Source: JALSHZ01 sp964614535
GTDB taxonomy: Bacteria; Pseudomonadota; Gammaproteobacteria; UWMA-0217
Reading direction: 5' to 3'
DNA length: 37,734 nucleotides
Assembly: GCA_964614535.1 (NCBI GenBank)
Contig: CAZTOZ010000036.1
Span: 1-37,734 of the forward strand
Shown here: in pieces, positions 25,595-32,768 of the stretch
How the letters are laid out: each line of letters opens with the position of its first letter
Numbering within the stretch: the first letter of the stretch is position 1
The notes under the pieces: model-generated
What the model was told of the DNA's origin: nothing
Seen by the model: the letters and a program-made list of their open reading frames with translations, nothing else
Databases searched by the model: none
Translations under genes and position numbers: made by a program

Positions 25595-25995
25595 AGCCCG
25601 GCCTCGGCGGCGATGCCTTCGAGCATCCAGTGCATGAACTGCCCGTCGAGATATCCCCGCTTGCGGGCGATCTCGCGGCCATCGGCATCGAGAACGAAAA
25701 AGGCGGGTCGGCCGTAGTGGCGATACTTCTCGGCCAGCGCCGGCTGGCGCTCATCGTCGATCCGCGCGGCCAGATAGTGGCGGGCGATGGTCGCCTGGAC
25801 CCTCGGATCGGGCCAGGTATCGCGATCCATTTGTGCGCAGAAGTGGCACCACTCGGCCGAGAGATCCACCAGCACCAGCCGGTTCTGCGCTTTGGCTTGG
25901 GCCAGCAGCTCCGGGGTCAACCGCTGCCAGTCGGGTGCCGCCAGCAACGGTTGGCTCAACAGCAGGAGCAAAAGAAAGCGGAAGATCTGCATCAT
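25591..25995 (-). CDS. Exported thioredoxin-family protein
   Basis: The 134-aa protein has a signal peptide (MQIFRFLLLLLLSQPLLAAP). Its thioredoxin fold carries the active site AEWCHFCAQMDRDTW (C50, C53) and the cis-proline region YGRPAFFVLDADG. It resembles the C-terminal domain of DsbD or other periplasmic single-domain thioredoxins that reduce or repair disulfides. As first gene of the operon with the Tat-dependent flavoprotein pair it could assist maturation of the cysteine-containing GMC enzyme; this is inference. The promoter region is the 95-base gap shared with the divergent gene at 26091. Two ATG codons are in tandem at the start. Confidence 0.9.
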   Translation of the reverse strand: MMQIFRFLLLLLLSQPLLAAPDWQRLTPELLAQAKAQNRLVLVDLSAEWCHFCAQMDRDTWPDPRVQATIARHYLAARIDDERQPALAEKYRHYGRPAFFVLDADGREIARKRGYLDGQFMHWMLEGIAAEAGL

Positions 25996-26090
25996 GATGA
26001 TCGGTTACCATGGAACGCCAACGGAATGCCTCGCCCCGCGATGGCGCGAGGGCTCCGGCAACAGCCTGTAATAGAGACCGGCCATCGACG

Positions 26091-26432
26091 ATGATCCTGA
26101 CAAAAACCCTCCAGGCCTGGACGCGGGACGACTTTACCGCGGTCTTCAAACGAGAACTCCGCGCGGTTGGCGCCGACGTATTGGGGCTGCACCGCGCCAT
26201 GGCCCGTGGCAGCTATGTCAGCGAAACCCCGTTCGACGTCGTCGTGCTGCATCGGGACAGCGATGATCGTCTGCTGCGGATCAAGGCGGGGATCTTCTTC
26301 TTTAGTGTCAACGCCGGCAGTTGCTGCGCCGACGACCCGACGCCGCTGTGTGAGGAGAATGAATATTGTGAGCTGGAAGTGCTCATCGAGCGCGACAGTG
26401 GAGAGGCCACGGTGAGACGGCTGCCGGCATAG
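26091..26432 (+). CDS. Conserved small protein of unknown function
   Basis: The 113-aa protein begins MILTKTLQAWTRDDFTAVFKREL and contains three cysteines in GSCCADDPTPLCEENEYCEL (two adjacent, then one, with a fourth near the end of the motif). It is beta-rich in its second half (LLRIKAGIFFFSVNAG, EYCELEVLIERDSGEATVRRL). I recall similar proteins in pseudomonads and other gammaproteobacteria with the same KAGIF...CADDPTP...NEYC pattern, none with a known function. ATG 26091 is preferred because it matches that N-terminus; the frame is open upstream to 26010. It is divergent from the thioredoxin/GMC operon, 95 bases away. Confidence 0.8.
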   Translation: MILTKTLQAWTRDDFTAVFKRELRAVGADVLGLHRAMARGSYVSETPFDVVVLHRDSDDRLLRIKAGIFFFSVNAGSCCADDPTPLCEENEYCELEVLIERDSGEATVRRLPA

Positions 26433-26450
26433 GCCCCTGCTGGAGCGGTG

Positions 26451-26474
26451 CCTTCTCCCTGACAGGGGAGAAGG
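26451..26474. repeat. Palindromic hairpin unit
   Basis: CCTTCTCCC (26451-26459) pairs with GGGAGAAGG (26466-26474) around a six-base loop. It resembles small dispersed intergenic palindromes of the CTCCC...GGGAG type common in proteobacteria. A related one follows at 26582. Confidence 0.5.
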
Positions 26475-26581
26475 TTGGGAAGCGGGGGCAGGCGCAGCCT
26501 GTGCACCCCGGCATTGAAAAGATGGTGGAAGGCAAATCGCGGCACTGGCGCCATGCCAACCGCCGTTCACCCCCTCCCTGG

Positions 26582-26615
26582 CCCTCCCCCTGGGAGGGGG
26601 AGGGAAATGTTTTTT
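26582..26615 (+). terminator. GC hairpin with T-run between convergent genes
   Basis: CCCTCCCCC (26582-26590) pairs with GGGGGAGGG (26596-26604), loop TGGGA. A T6 run (26610-26615) follows after 5 bases. It could terminate rightward transcripts from 26091 and lies 35 bases before the dnaE2 stop. It also fits a dispersed palindrome. Confidence 0.45.
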
Positions 26616-26649
26616 CCTTTGGCAGGGGAGGGATGAGCGTTTTCTCGGG

Positions 26650-29600
26650 TCAGCAGAAATCCCTTGAGTGTGTTTCCAGCCGGCCGAGCCAGCGGGTCAT
26701 GTCCACGATTTCGTCGGCGATGAGGTGTACCAGTCGTCCGTCGCGTTCCACTTTGCCCCGCACCGCCAGCAGGCGGCCGTGGATGACGGCTGGGCTGAAT
26801 TTTTTGGCGATGCGCTGCCAGACGACGATATTGATGTGGCCGTGTTCGTCTTCCAGTGTGAGGAAGATGGTTCCGCCGGCGTTGGGGTGTTGGCGGTTGA
26901 TGACGATGCCGGCGGTGCTGACGTAGTGGTTGCCGTGGCTTTGGCCGATGTCGCGTGACGACGACCAGCCGCGCCGCCGGCAGGCGTTGCGCAGCAGCGC
27001 CATCGGATGGCGGCGCAGTGTCAGGCCGGTATGGGCGTAGTCGGCGACGATGTCGCTGGCTTCGTCGGGAGCGGGAAGGGGGATTTCGTGTTCTTCCGGT
27101 TGGGGCAGGTCTTCGAACAGGCCGTGTTGTCTTTCCATTCCCAGTGCCTGCCAGTTGGCATGGTGGCGGTGTCCGGCCAGGCCGCGCAGCGCATCGGCGG
27201 CGGCCAGCGCCTGTAGTGTCTTGCGGTTGGGGCCGGCGCGCCGGTGCAGGTCGTCGAGGTCGGCAAAGGGGCGTTGCCGCGCGATTTCCCGCCCGGTTTT
27301 TTCGCCGATGCCCTTGACCAGGTGCAGGCCGAGCCGCAGTGCGGGTTTGCCGTCGGCGGTTTGTTCCAGTGTCGATTCCCAGTCGCTGTGGCGGACGTCC
27401 ACCGGGCGCACTTCGACGCCGTGGCGCCGGGCGTCCTGTACCAGTTGCGCTGGCGCGTAGAAGCCCATCGGCTGGCTGTTGAGCAGGGCGCAGCAGAAGG
27501 CGGCGGGGTGGTGGCACTTGAGCCAGGCCGAAACCCAGGCGAGCAGGGCGAAGCTGGCGGAGTGGGATTCGGGAAAGCCGTATTCGCCGAAGCCCTTGAT
27601 CTGTTCGAAGATCTGTTCGGCGAAGCGTTCGTCGTAGCCGCGTGCGCGCATGCCGTCGATGAGGCGGCGGCGGAATCCTTCCAGTTGCCGGCTGCTGCGC
27701 CAGGCACCGATGGCGCGGCGCAGGCGGTCGGCCTCGCCGCCGGAGAAGCCGGCCGCCACCATGGCCAGTTCGATCACCTGTTCCTGAAAGATCGGTACGC
27801 CGAGGGTGCGTTCCAGTACCGCGCGCACCGCCTTGCCGGGATAGTGCACCGGCTCTTCGCCGCGCCGGCGCCGCAGATAGGGGTGGACCATGTCGCCCTG
27901 GATCGGGCCCGGGCGGACGATGGCGATCTGGATCACCAGGTCGTAGAAGGTGCGTGGCTTGAGGCGTGGCAGCATGTTCATCTGTGCCCGCGATTCGATC
28001 TGGAAGACGCCGATGGTGTCGGCGCGCTGGATCATCTTCCAGGTGGCGGCATCGTCGGCCGGAATGCGGTCCAGCGTCAGCGCCGGCCCCCCGTGGTGTC
28101 GCAGCAGTTCGAAACTGCGCCGGATGACGCTGAGCATGCCGAGCGCCAGGCAGTCCACCTTGAGCAGCCCGAGGGTCTCCAGGTCGTTCTTGTCCCACTG
28201 GATGATGGTGCGGCCGGCCATGGCGGCGTTCTCCACTGGCACCAGCCGGGAGAGGTCGTCGCGGGCGATGACGAAGCCGCCGACATGCTGCGACAGATGG
28301 CGGGGAAAGCCGATCAGCGCCCGCGCCAGCGTCAGCAGGCGGTGGATTTGCGGGTTGGCCGGGTCGAAGCCGGCGGCGCGCAGCTGATCGTCGTCGATCT
28401 CCTTTTCCCACCAGACCAGGGCGCGGCCGAGCCGTGCCAGCTGCGCCTCGTCCAGGCCCAGTGCCCTGCCGGTGTCGCGCAGCGCGCTCTTGCGCCGGTA
28501 GCGGATGACGGTGGCGGCCAGGGCGGCGCGGTGACGACCGTATTTCTCGTAGATGTATTGCATCACCTCTTCGCGGCGGTGGTGTTCGAAATCGACGTCG
28601 ATGTCTGGGGGTTCATTGCGCTCCCGTGAGATGAAGCGTTCGAACAGCATGTTCGAGCGGGCCGGATCGACGGCGGTGATGTGCAGGCAGTAGCAGACTG
28701 CCGAGTTGGCCGCCGAGCCCCGTCCCTGGCAGAGAATGCCGCGGCTGCGGGCGAAGCGGACGATGTCGTGGACGGTGAGGAAAAAATGTTCGTAGCGCAG
28801 TTCGCCGATCAGCGTCATTTCGTGTTCGATCTGGCGGCGCACCTTCGGTGGCGGTCCGTCGGGCCAGTAGTGGCGCAACCCCGCCTCCACCAGTTCGCGC
28901 AGGTATCGATGGGCCGTTGTCCCCGCCGGCACCAGGTCCTCGGGATATTCGTAGCGCAGTTCGTCGAGGGAGAAGTGGCAGCGTCCGGCGATGCGCAGGG
29001 TCTCTTCGAGCCAGGCTGGTTCGTAGAGGCGTGTGAGCGTTTCGAGGGGGCGCAGATGGCGCTCGCCGTTGGGCTGGAGCGCCCGCCCGGCGGTGGCGAG
29101 CGGGGTGCCTAGGCGGATCGCGGTGAGCAGATCCTGCAGCACGTGGCGGTCACGCTGGTGCATCAGCACGTCGCCGCAGGCCACCAGCGGCAGGCCGGTG
29201 GCGGTGGCCAGACGTTTCAGCGCCGCGATTCGTGCCGGCTCGCCGGGTAGTAGCCGCCGCGTCACAGCGATCCAGCAGCGCTTGGGAAAGCGTGCCTGCA
29301 GCCAGCAGGCGTCGCGCCGCAGGGTGTCGTCGTCATCCTCCAGGGCCGGGATCAGCAGGCAGAGGCAGTCTGGCAGCCCGTGCTCGAGATCGGCCCGTAG
29401 CGCACGGTATCCCCCCTTCGGCGCGCGCCGCCGGGCGCGGGTGATCAGCGCCGAGAGTTGGGCGTAGCCTTCACGGTTCATGGCCAGCAGCACCAGCCGT
29501 GGGCCGTCGTCGAGCCGCAACTCGCTGCCGATGATCAGCTTCAGCCTGGTCGTCCTTGCCGCTTCATGGGCCCGTACCACGCCGCCGAGGCTGCATTCAT

Positions 29601-29739
29601 CGGTCAGTGCCAGCGCACGGTAGCCCAGCGCCGTGGCCTGCGCCACCAGCTCGGCCGGGTGCGAGGCGCCACGCAGAAAGGTAAAATTGCTGATGCAGTG
29701 CAGCTCGGCATAGCCGGGGGGCGTTTCATTTCCATTCAT
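26650..29739 (-). CDS. dnaE2: Error-prone DNA polymerase DnaE2 (ImuC)
   Basis: The 1029-aa C-family polymerase acts with ImuB (and usually ImuA) in damage-induced translesion synthesis. The N-terminal PHP domain starts AELHCISNFTFLRGASHPAELV with the His and Asp residues of that fold. The palm holds the catalytic Asp pair in PPDIDVDFEHHRREEVMQYIYEKYG (about residue 380) and a further Asp in LLKVDCLALGMLSV (about 527). The finger region has RADTIGVFQIESRAQM, and an OB-fold lies near the C-terminus. ATG 29739 has no ribosome site: an operator-like palindrome and a predicted -10 sit directly before it. It is transcribed alone. imuB lies 1.3 kb away on the same strand, separated by two genes on the opposite strand. 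Confidence 0.95.
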   Translation of the reverse strand: MNGNETPPGYAELHCISNFTFLRGASHPAELVAQATALGYRALALTDECSLGGVVRAHEAARTTRLKLIIGSELRLDDGPRLVLLAMNREGYAQLSALITRARRRAPKGGYRALRADLEHGLPDCLCLLIPALEDDDDTLRRDACWLQARFPKRCWIAVTRRLLPGEPARIAALKRLATATGLPLVACGDVLMHQRDRHVLQDLLTAIRLGTPLATAGRALQPNGERHLRPLETLTRLYEPAWLEETLRIAGRCHFSLDELRYEYPEDLVPAGTTAHRYLRELVEAGLRHYWPDGPPPKVRRQIEHEMTLIGELRYEHFFLTVHDIVRFARSRGILCQGRGSAANSAVCYCLHITAVDPARSNMLFERFISRERNEPPDIDVDFEHHRREEVMQYIYEKYGRHRAALAATVIRYRRKSALRDTGRALGLDEAQLARLGRALVWWEKEIDDDQLRAAGFDPANPQIHRLLTLARALIGFPRHLSQHVGGFVIARDDLSRLVPVENAAMAGRTIIQWDKNDLETLGLLKVDCLALGMLSVIRRSFELLRHHGGPALTLDRIPADDAATWKMIQRADTIGVFQIESRAQMNMLPRLKPRTFYDLVIQIAIVRPGPIQGDMVHPYLRRRRGEEPVHYPGKAVRAVLERTLGVPIFQEQVIELAMVAAGFSGGEADRLRRAIGAWRSSRQLEGFRRRLIDGMRARGYDERFAEQIFEQIKGFGEYGFPESHSASFALLAWVSAWLKCHHPAAFCCALLNSQPMGFYAPAQLVQDARRHGVEVRPVDVRHSDWESTLEQTADGKPALRLGLHLVKGIGEKTGREIARQRPFADLDDLHRRAGPNRKTLQALAAADALRGLAGHRHHANWQALGMERQHGLFEDLPQPEEHEIPLPAPDEASDIVADYAHTGLTLRRHPMALLRNACRRRGWSSSRDIGQSHGNHYVSTAGIVINRQHPNAGGTIFLTLEDEHGHINIVVWQRIAKKFSPAVIHGRLLAVRGKVERDGRLVHLIADEIVDMTRWLGRLETHSRDFC

Positions 29740-29740
29740 A

Positions 29741-29758
29741 GGTGTAGATATTTACACC
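29741..29758. promoter_or_regulatory. Palindromic operator 1 at dnaE2
   Basis: GGTGTAGATATTTACACC is a near-perfect inverted repeat (GGTGTA-N6-TACACC) ending one base before the dnaE2 ATG. Its core TGTA-N6-TACA has the spacing of the gammaproteobacterial LexA box CTGTA-N6-TACAG, but the outer base is G/C-swapped. The regulator is inferred, not shown. Confidence 0.6.
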
Positions 29759-29777
29759 TTGTACGGGTTGGTGTAAA
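29749..29777 (-). promoter_or_regulatory. Predicted dnaE2 promoter
   Basis: On the minus strand TTTACA (29777-29772) and TAAATA (29754-29749) are 17 bases apart. The -10 lies inside operator 1 and the -35 inside operator 2. The expected start is only 2-4 bases before the ATG, implying a nearly leaderless message. Confidence 0.45.
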
Positions 29778-29787
29778 CACATTCACC
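29770..29787. promoter_or_regulatory. Operator 2 between dnaE2 and the CPXCG gene
   Basis: GGTGTAAACACATTCACC is a second copy of the same inverted repeat with one mismatch in the TACA half. Its centre lies 29 bases from that of operator 1. It is 18 bases before the divergent ATG at 29806, so it could control both directions. Confidence 0.5.
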
Positions 29788-29805
29788 TGTCGAGGGGTTG
29801 TTTCC

Positions 29806-30012
29806 ATGCAGACCGAATACCAAACGGATGGCGACAGCGCCGCTATCGCCTGTCCCTATTGCGGCGAGACCATCACCCTGTCGCTCGACTCCCCGGCCGG
29901 GAAGACGCGCTATGTGGAGGATTGCCAGGTCTGTTGCCGTCCCATCGAACTCACCGTTGACGCCACGGCCGACGGTCTTTGCTGGATCGGCGTGGCCAGG
30001 GATGATGACTGA
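29806..30012 (+). CDS. CPXCG-motif cysteine-rich protein
   Basis: The 68-aa protein has C16-P-Y-C19 and C40-Q-V-C43, a two-knuckle zinc ribbon typical of CPXCG-type small proteins (AIACPYCGETITLSLD...YVEDCQVCCRPIELTV). Function is unknown for the family. It is divergent from dnaE2, shares the 66-base promoter region with its two operator copies, and is followed after 33 bases by the acetyltransferase-like gene. It may therefore be damage-inducible. No strong ribosome site is visible. Confidence 0.87.
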   Translation: MQTEYQTDGDSAAIACPYCGETITLSLDSPAGKTRYVEDCQVCCRPIELTVDATADGLCWIGVARDDD

Positions 30013-30045
30013 GTCTCGCCGCGCAGCCGCTGGTGACCGCCGGTG

Positions 30046-31053
30046 ATGGTGTTTCGCTGCTATTCCGATCTGGCCGCGTTGCCGGCCGGGTGCGAGGCGC
30101 TGTTCCGTCAGGCCGAGTGCCACAGCATGTTTCTCACCCGCCCATGGTTGGAGAATCTGCTGGCGTTCTCCGCTGCCGGGGAGACGGTGGTGCTGGCTGG
30201 CGTGGCCGATGGCGAGCGGTTGCTGGCGCTGTTGCCGTTGCGGCGTCAGGCGGGGATGCTCGAATCACTACGCCACCGCTACACTGCACTCCATTCGCTG
30301 CTGCTGGCGCCCGAGGCAGGGCACGAGGTGCTCGACTGCCTGGCCACTGGTCTGCGTGGAATGGCGACCGACGGCCTGCTGCTGGAGCCGGTCGGGGCCG
30401 AGGAGGAGACGATGAGCCGGTTCCAGGCGGCGCTGACGCGGCAGGGGTTCGTCTGCGATCGCAGCTTTCGTTTCTACAACTGGATCTGTCCGGTGACGGG
30501 GTGTTACGGCGACTATCTGGCCGCGCGCCCGGCGCAGCTGCGTAGCACCATCACCCGCAAGGGGCGCAAGCTGCAACGCGAGCGGCATGGTGAATTTCGA
30601 ATCCTGACCGGCGCCGGGGTACCGGCCGGGATGGCTGACTACCACCGTGTCTATCGTGCCAGCTGGAAGGCCCATGAGCAGTACCACGCCTTTCTCGAGG
30701 GGCTGGTCGCGGCCTTCTCGGCGGCCGGGTGGTCGCGCCTCGGCCTGCTGTATGTCGATGGCGAACCGGCCGCAGCGCAGCTCTGGTTCGTGGTTGGTGG
30801 CAAGGCCAGTATTTTTCGTCTCGCCTACGACGAGAAGTGGCGGAACTACTCGCCAGGCACGTTGCTCACGGCGCGGATGATGGCCCACGTCATCGATGTC
30901 GATGGTGTTGCCGAGATCGATTTTCTCACCGGCAACGAGGGCTACAAGCGGATGTGGATGTCGCAGCGGCGTGAGCGGCAGGCGCTGGCCTGTGCGCCGC
31001 CGCCGGTCCGTCGCCGGCGCCTTGGCCGGTGGTTTGGGCGTCAGCCGAAATAG
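30046..31053 (+). CDS. GNAT-fold acetyltransferase of the CelD/BcsL type
   Basis: The 335-aa protein has an N-terminal half with SMFLTRPWLENLLAF and ALLPLRRQAG. The C-terminal GNAT-like domain of about 140 residues has DYHRVYRASWKAHEQYHAF, LGLLYVDGEPAAAQLWFVVGGKASIFRLAYDEKWRNYSPGTLL and IDFLTGNEGYKRMW, the pattern of FemAB/CelD-like (Acetyltransf_6) proteins. The tail is basic (PPPVRRRRLGRWF). The substrate is unknown. GTG 30043 and ATG 30046 are adjacent; ATG is used. It probably forms an operon with the CPXCG gene. Its 3' end overlaps the end of imuB by 13 bases, convergently. Confidence 0.88.
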   Translation: MVFRCYSDLAALPAGCEALFRQAECHSMFLTRPWLENLLAFSAAGETVVLAGVADGERLLALLPLRRQAGMLESLRHRYTALHSLLLAPEAGHEVLDCLATGLRGMATDGLLLEPVGAEEETMSRFQAALTRQGFVCDRSFRFYNWICPVTGCYGDYLAARPAQLRSTITRKGRKLQRERHGEFRILTGAGVPAGMADYHRVYRASWKAHEQYHAFLEGLVAAFSAAGWSRLGLLYVDGEPAAAQLWFVVGGKASIFRLAYDEKWRNYSPGTLLTARMMAHVIDVDGVAEIDFLTGNEGYKRMWMSQRRERQALACAPPPVRRRRLGRWFGRQPK

Positions 31054-32483
31054 CCGTGGAGAAACCAGCGCCGCCGCGCCCCGGCTTCGCGGAATATCCA
31101 GAGGGTCTGCTGCCGTGTACCGCGGGCAATGAAATAGTCGCGGCGGATTTCGTCACCGTCCCACCAGCCGCTTTCGATGCGCTCGGGCCCTTCGAGCAGG
31201 GTCAGTGGCGTGCCGTGCAGCCGTGGTCGGCCGCCATCGCAAAGCAGTCGCGGTGGATCGAGCAGCCAGATGGGGCGCGGCGGGAAAGCATCTTGGCTGC
31301 GGGGTGTCGGCGTGGTGTTCCACGGCAGTGTCCGGCTGGCCTTTTCAGGGCGGTGATCGTCCACGGCACAGAGGCGCTGGATGGCCTCGGCGCCGAGGCG
31401 GCTCTGTAACCGTTCGAGAAAGCGGGTGAAGTCCTCGTCGGCCTCTCTGCTCGAGGTGAACAGGTCGAGATTCCCGGGCGCCAGCGGTACTGGCGCCGTG
31501 GTGCTCAGTTCAATACCTTCGACCGGCCCCTGGAGTCGGTGGCGTTCGAGCCGCTCCTGCCAGAGCCTGAGCAGATGATCGGGGTCGTTGCTCGGCGCCA
31601 GCAGTGATAGCGTCAGCCGCTCCACCGGCCCTTGGGGAGGGATCAGCACCAGTGCCATTCGTTGCACGCCGGCACCGCGCCCGCGCAGAAACCCCGCCAG
31701 TTCGTGCAGCAAGCGGCGCAGCAGAAACAGCAGTGGTGTCGTCTCGGTGACGCTGTCCGGCAGCATCAGTCGACTCCGGAAGCGAACCGGTGGCTCGAAG
31801 ATCCGGCGTGGATCGGGTTCGCGGCCCAGCAGACGGGCCAGCTGTCGCGGCAGTGCCGGTCCGAAGCGCCGGCTCAGCGCATCGTCGGGCAGTTGCAGCA
31901 GCGCGCCGAGGGTGTCGATGCCACTTTGATGCAGTGCTGTCGTCACCGATGGACCCACCATCAGCAGTGACACCGGCAGCGGCTCGATCGCCCGTGCCAA
32001 TGCATCGTGATCGCGCACCAGCTCACCGCATCCGGCGCGGGCCAGCAACCAAGCTGCCGCCGGCGTTGGTGCCATGCCGGCCCGGGCGCTCAACCCCAGG
32101 GGCGCTAGCGCGGCCTCTATACGCGTCCGGAGCGCATTAGGCCCACCGAAAAGCCCGAGACTTCCCGCCACCTCCAGCAGCAGCCCGTCCGGTGGCTGCA
32201 GGCTCACCACCGGCGTGAACTGCTGCGCCCACAACGCCAGACGGCGCAGCGCGTTCTCCTCGGCCCCTTGGTCCCGCGCCAGAGACTGCAACGATGCAGC
32301 CAAGACCCGGGCCGCCGCCAGTGACATTCCTGGCTCGACGCCGGCCCGCCGGGCCGCCCCGTTGCAAGCCACGACAAATGCCCGACCCCGCCGCGACTCA
32401 TGGACGCAGCACGGCACCGCCCCCGCCGCCGACTGGATGGCCTGCAGCGGAAAGCTGGGGAAGTGGAGTGCGAGCCAGAGCAT
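31041..32483 (-). CDS. imuB: ImuB-type Y-family DNA polymerase-like protein
   Basis: The 480-aa protein of the Y-family fold acts as the hub of the ImuA-ImuB-DnaE2 mutasome. It starts MLWLALHFPSFPLQAI; true Y-family polymerases have a catalytic Asp here that ImuB lacks, so it is expected to be inactive as a polymerase. Other parts are ACNGAARRAGVEPGMSLAAAR (finger-like), a helix-hairpin-helix region (GIDTLGALLQLPDDALSRRFG) and a little-finger domain. GNLDLF near residue 350 resembles a sliding-clamp binding motif. The C-terminal DYFIARGTRQQTLWIFREAG is typical of ImuB. imuA, which normally precedes it, is not in the window; upstream there is an AT-rich junction with an operator-like palindrome. 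Confidence 0.93.
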   Translation of the reverse strand: MLWLALHFPSFPLQAIQSAAGAVPCCVHESRRGRAFVVACNGAARRAGVEPGMSLAAARVLAASLQSLARDQGAEENALRRLALWAQQFTPVVSLQPPDGLLLEVAGSLGLFGGPNALRTRIEAALAPLGLSARAGMAPTPAAAWLLARAGCGELVRDHDALARAIEPLPVSLLMVGPSVTTALHQSGIDTLGALLQLPDDALSRRFGPALPRQLARLLGREPDPRRIFEPPVRFRSRLMLPDSVTETTPLLFLLRRLLHELAGFLRGRGAGVQRMALVLIPPQGPVERLTLSLLAPSNDPDHLLRLWQERLERHRLQGPVEGIELSTTAPVPLAPGNLDLFTSSREADEDFTRFLERLQSRLGAEAIQRLCAVDDHRPEKASRTLPWNTTPTPRSQDAFPPRPIWLLDPPRLLCDGGRPRLHGTPLTLLEGPERIESGWWDGDEIRRDYFIARGTRQQTLWIFREAGARRRWFLHGYFG

Positions 32484-32502
32484 GGAGAGATGGTAGCAGA
32501 GT

Positions 32503-32520
32503 GGTGTATATTATTACAAT
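32503..32520. promoter_or_regulatory. Palindromic operator upstream of imuB
   Basis: GGTGTATATTATTACAAT carries the same GGTGTA-N6-TACA core as the dnaE2 operator, 20 bases before the imuB ATG. The right half lacks the final CC. Around it the 285 bases up to the TonB receptor stop are AT-rich and hold no gene I can support. They include a small inverted repeat TCCCTGT/ACAGGGA (32538-32566). Confidence 0.55.
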
Positions 32521-32768
32521 ATCTGCTATAGGTTGGATCCCTGTTATCCCTTGCCTTCTACAGGGAAAACAATAGTTTATGAGATGATAGAAATATGTCG
32601 ATAAATTCCTATTTTAGACAAGATATACGTAAAAAATAATGCCTTTTTTGTGCCGATAGAATCCACTTGTGGGTCTGGTACGCTACGAACACCTCGCCTG
32701 CTACTCCTTCCATAGAATATTTTTCTGGTAGCTATATTTATTTGAGAGACTCTATAACAAGGTTTGCT

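Noticed and set aside
26567..28411. Long minus-strand open frame overlapping dnaE2 in another frame
   Set aside because: Arg/Pro/Gly-rich shadow of dnaE2; no domain recognisable.
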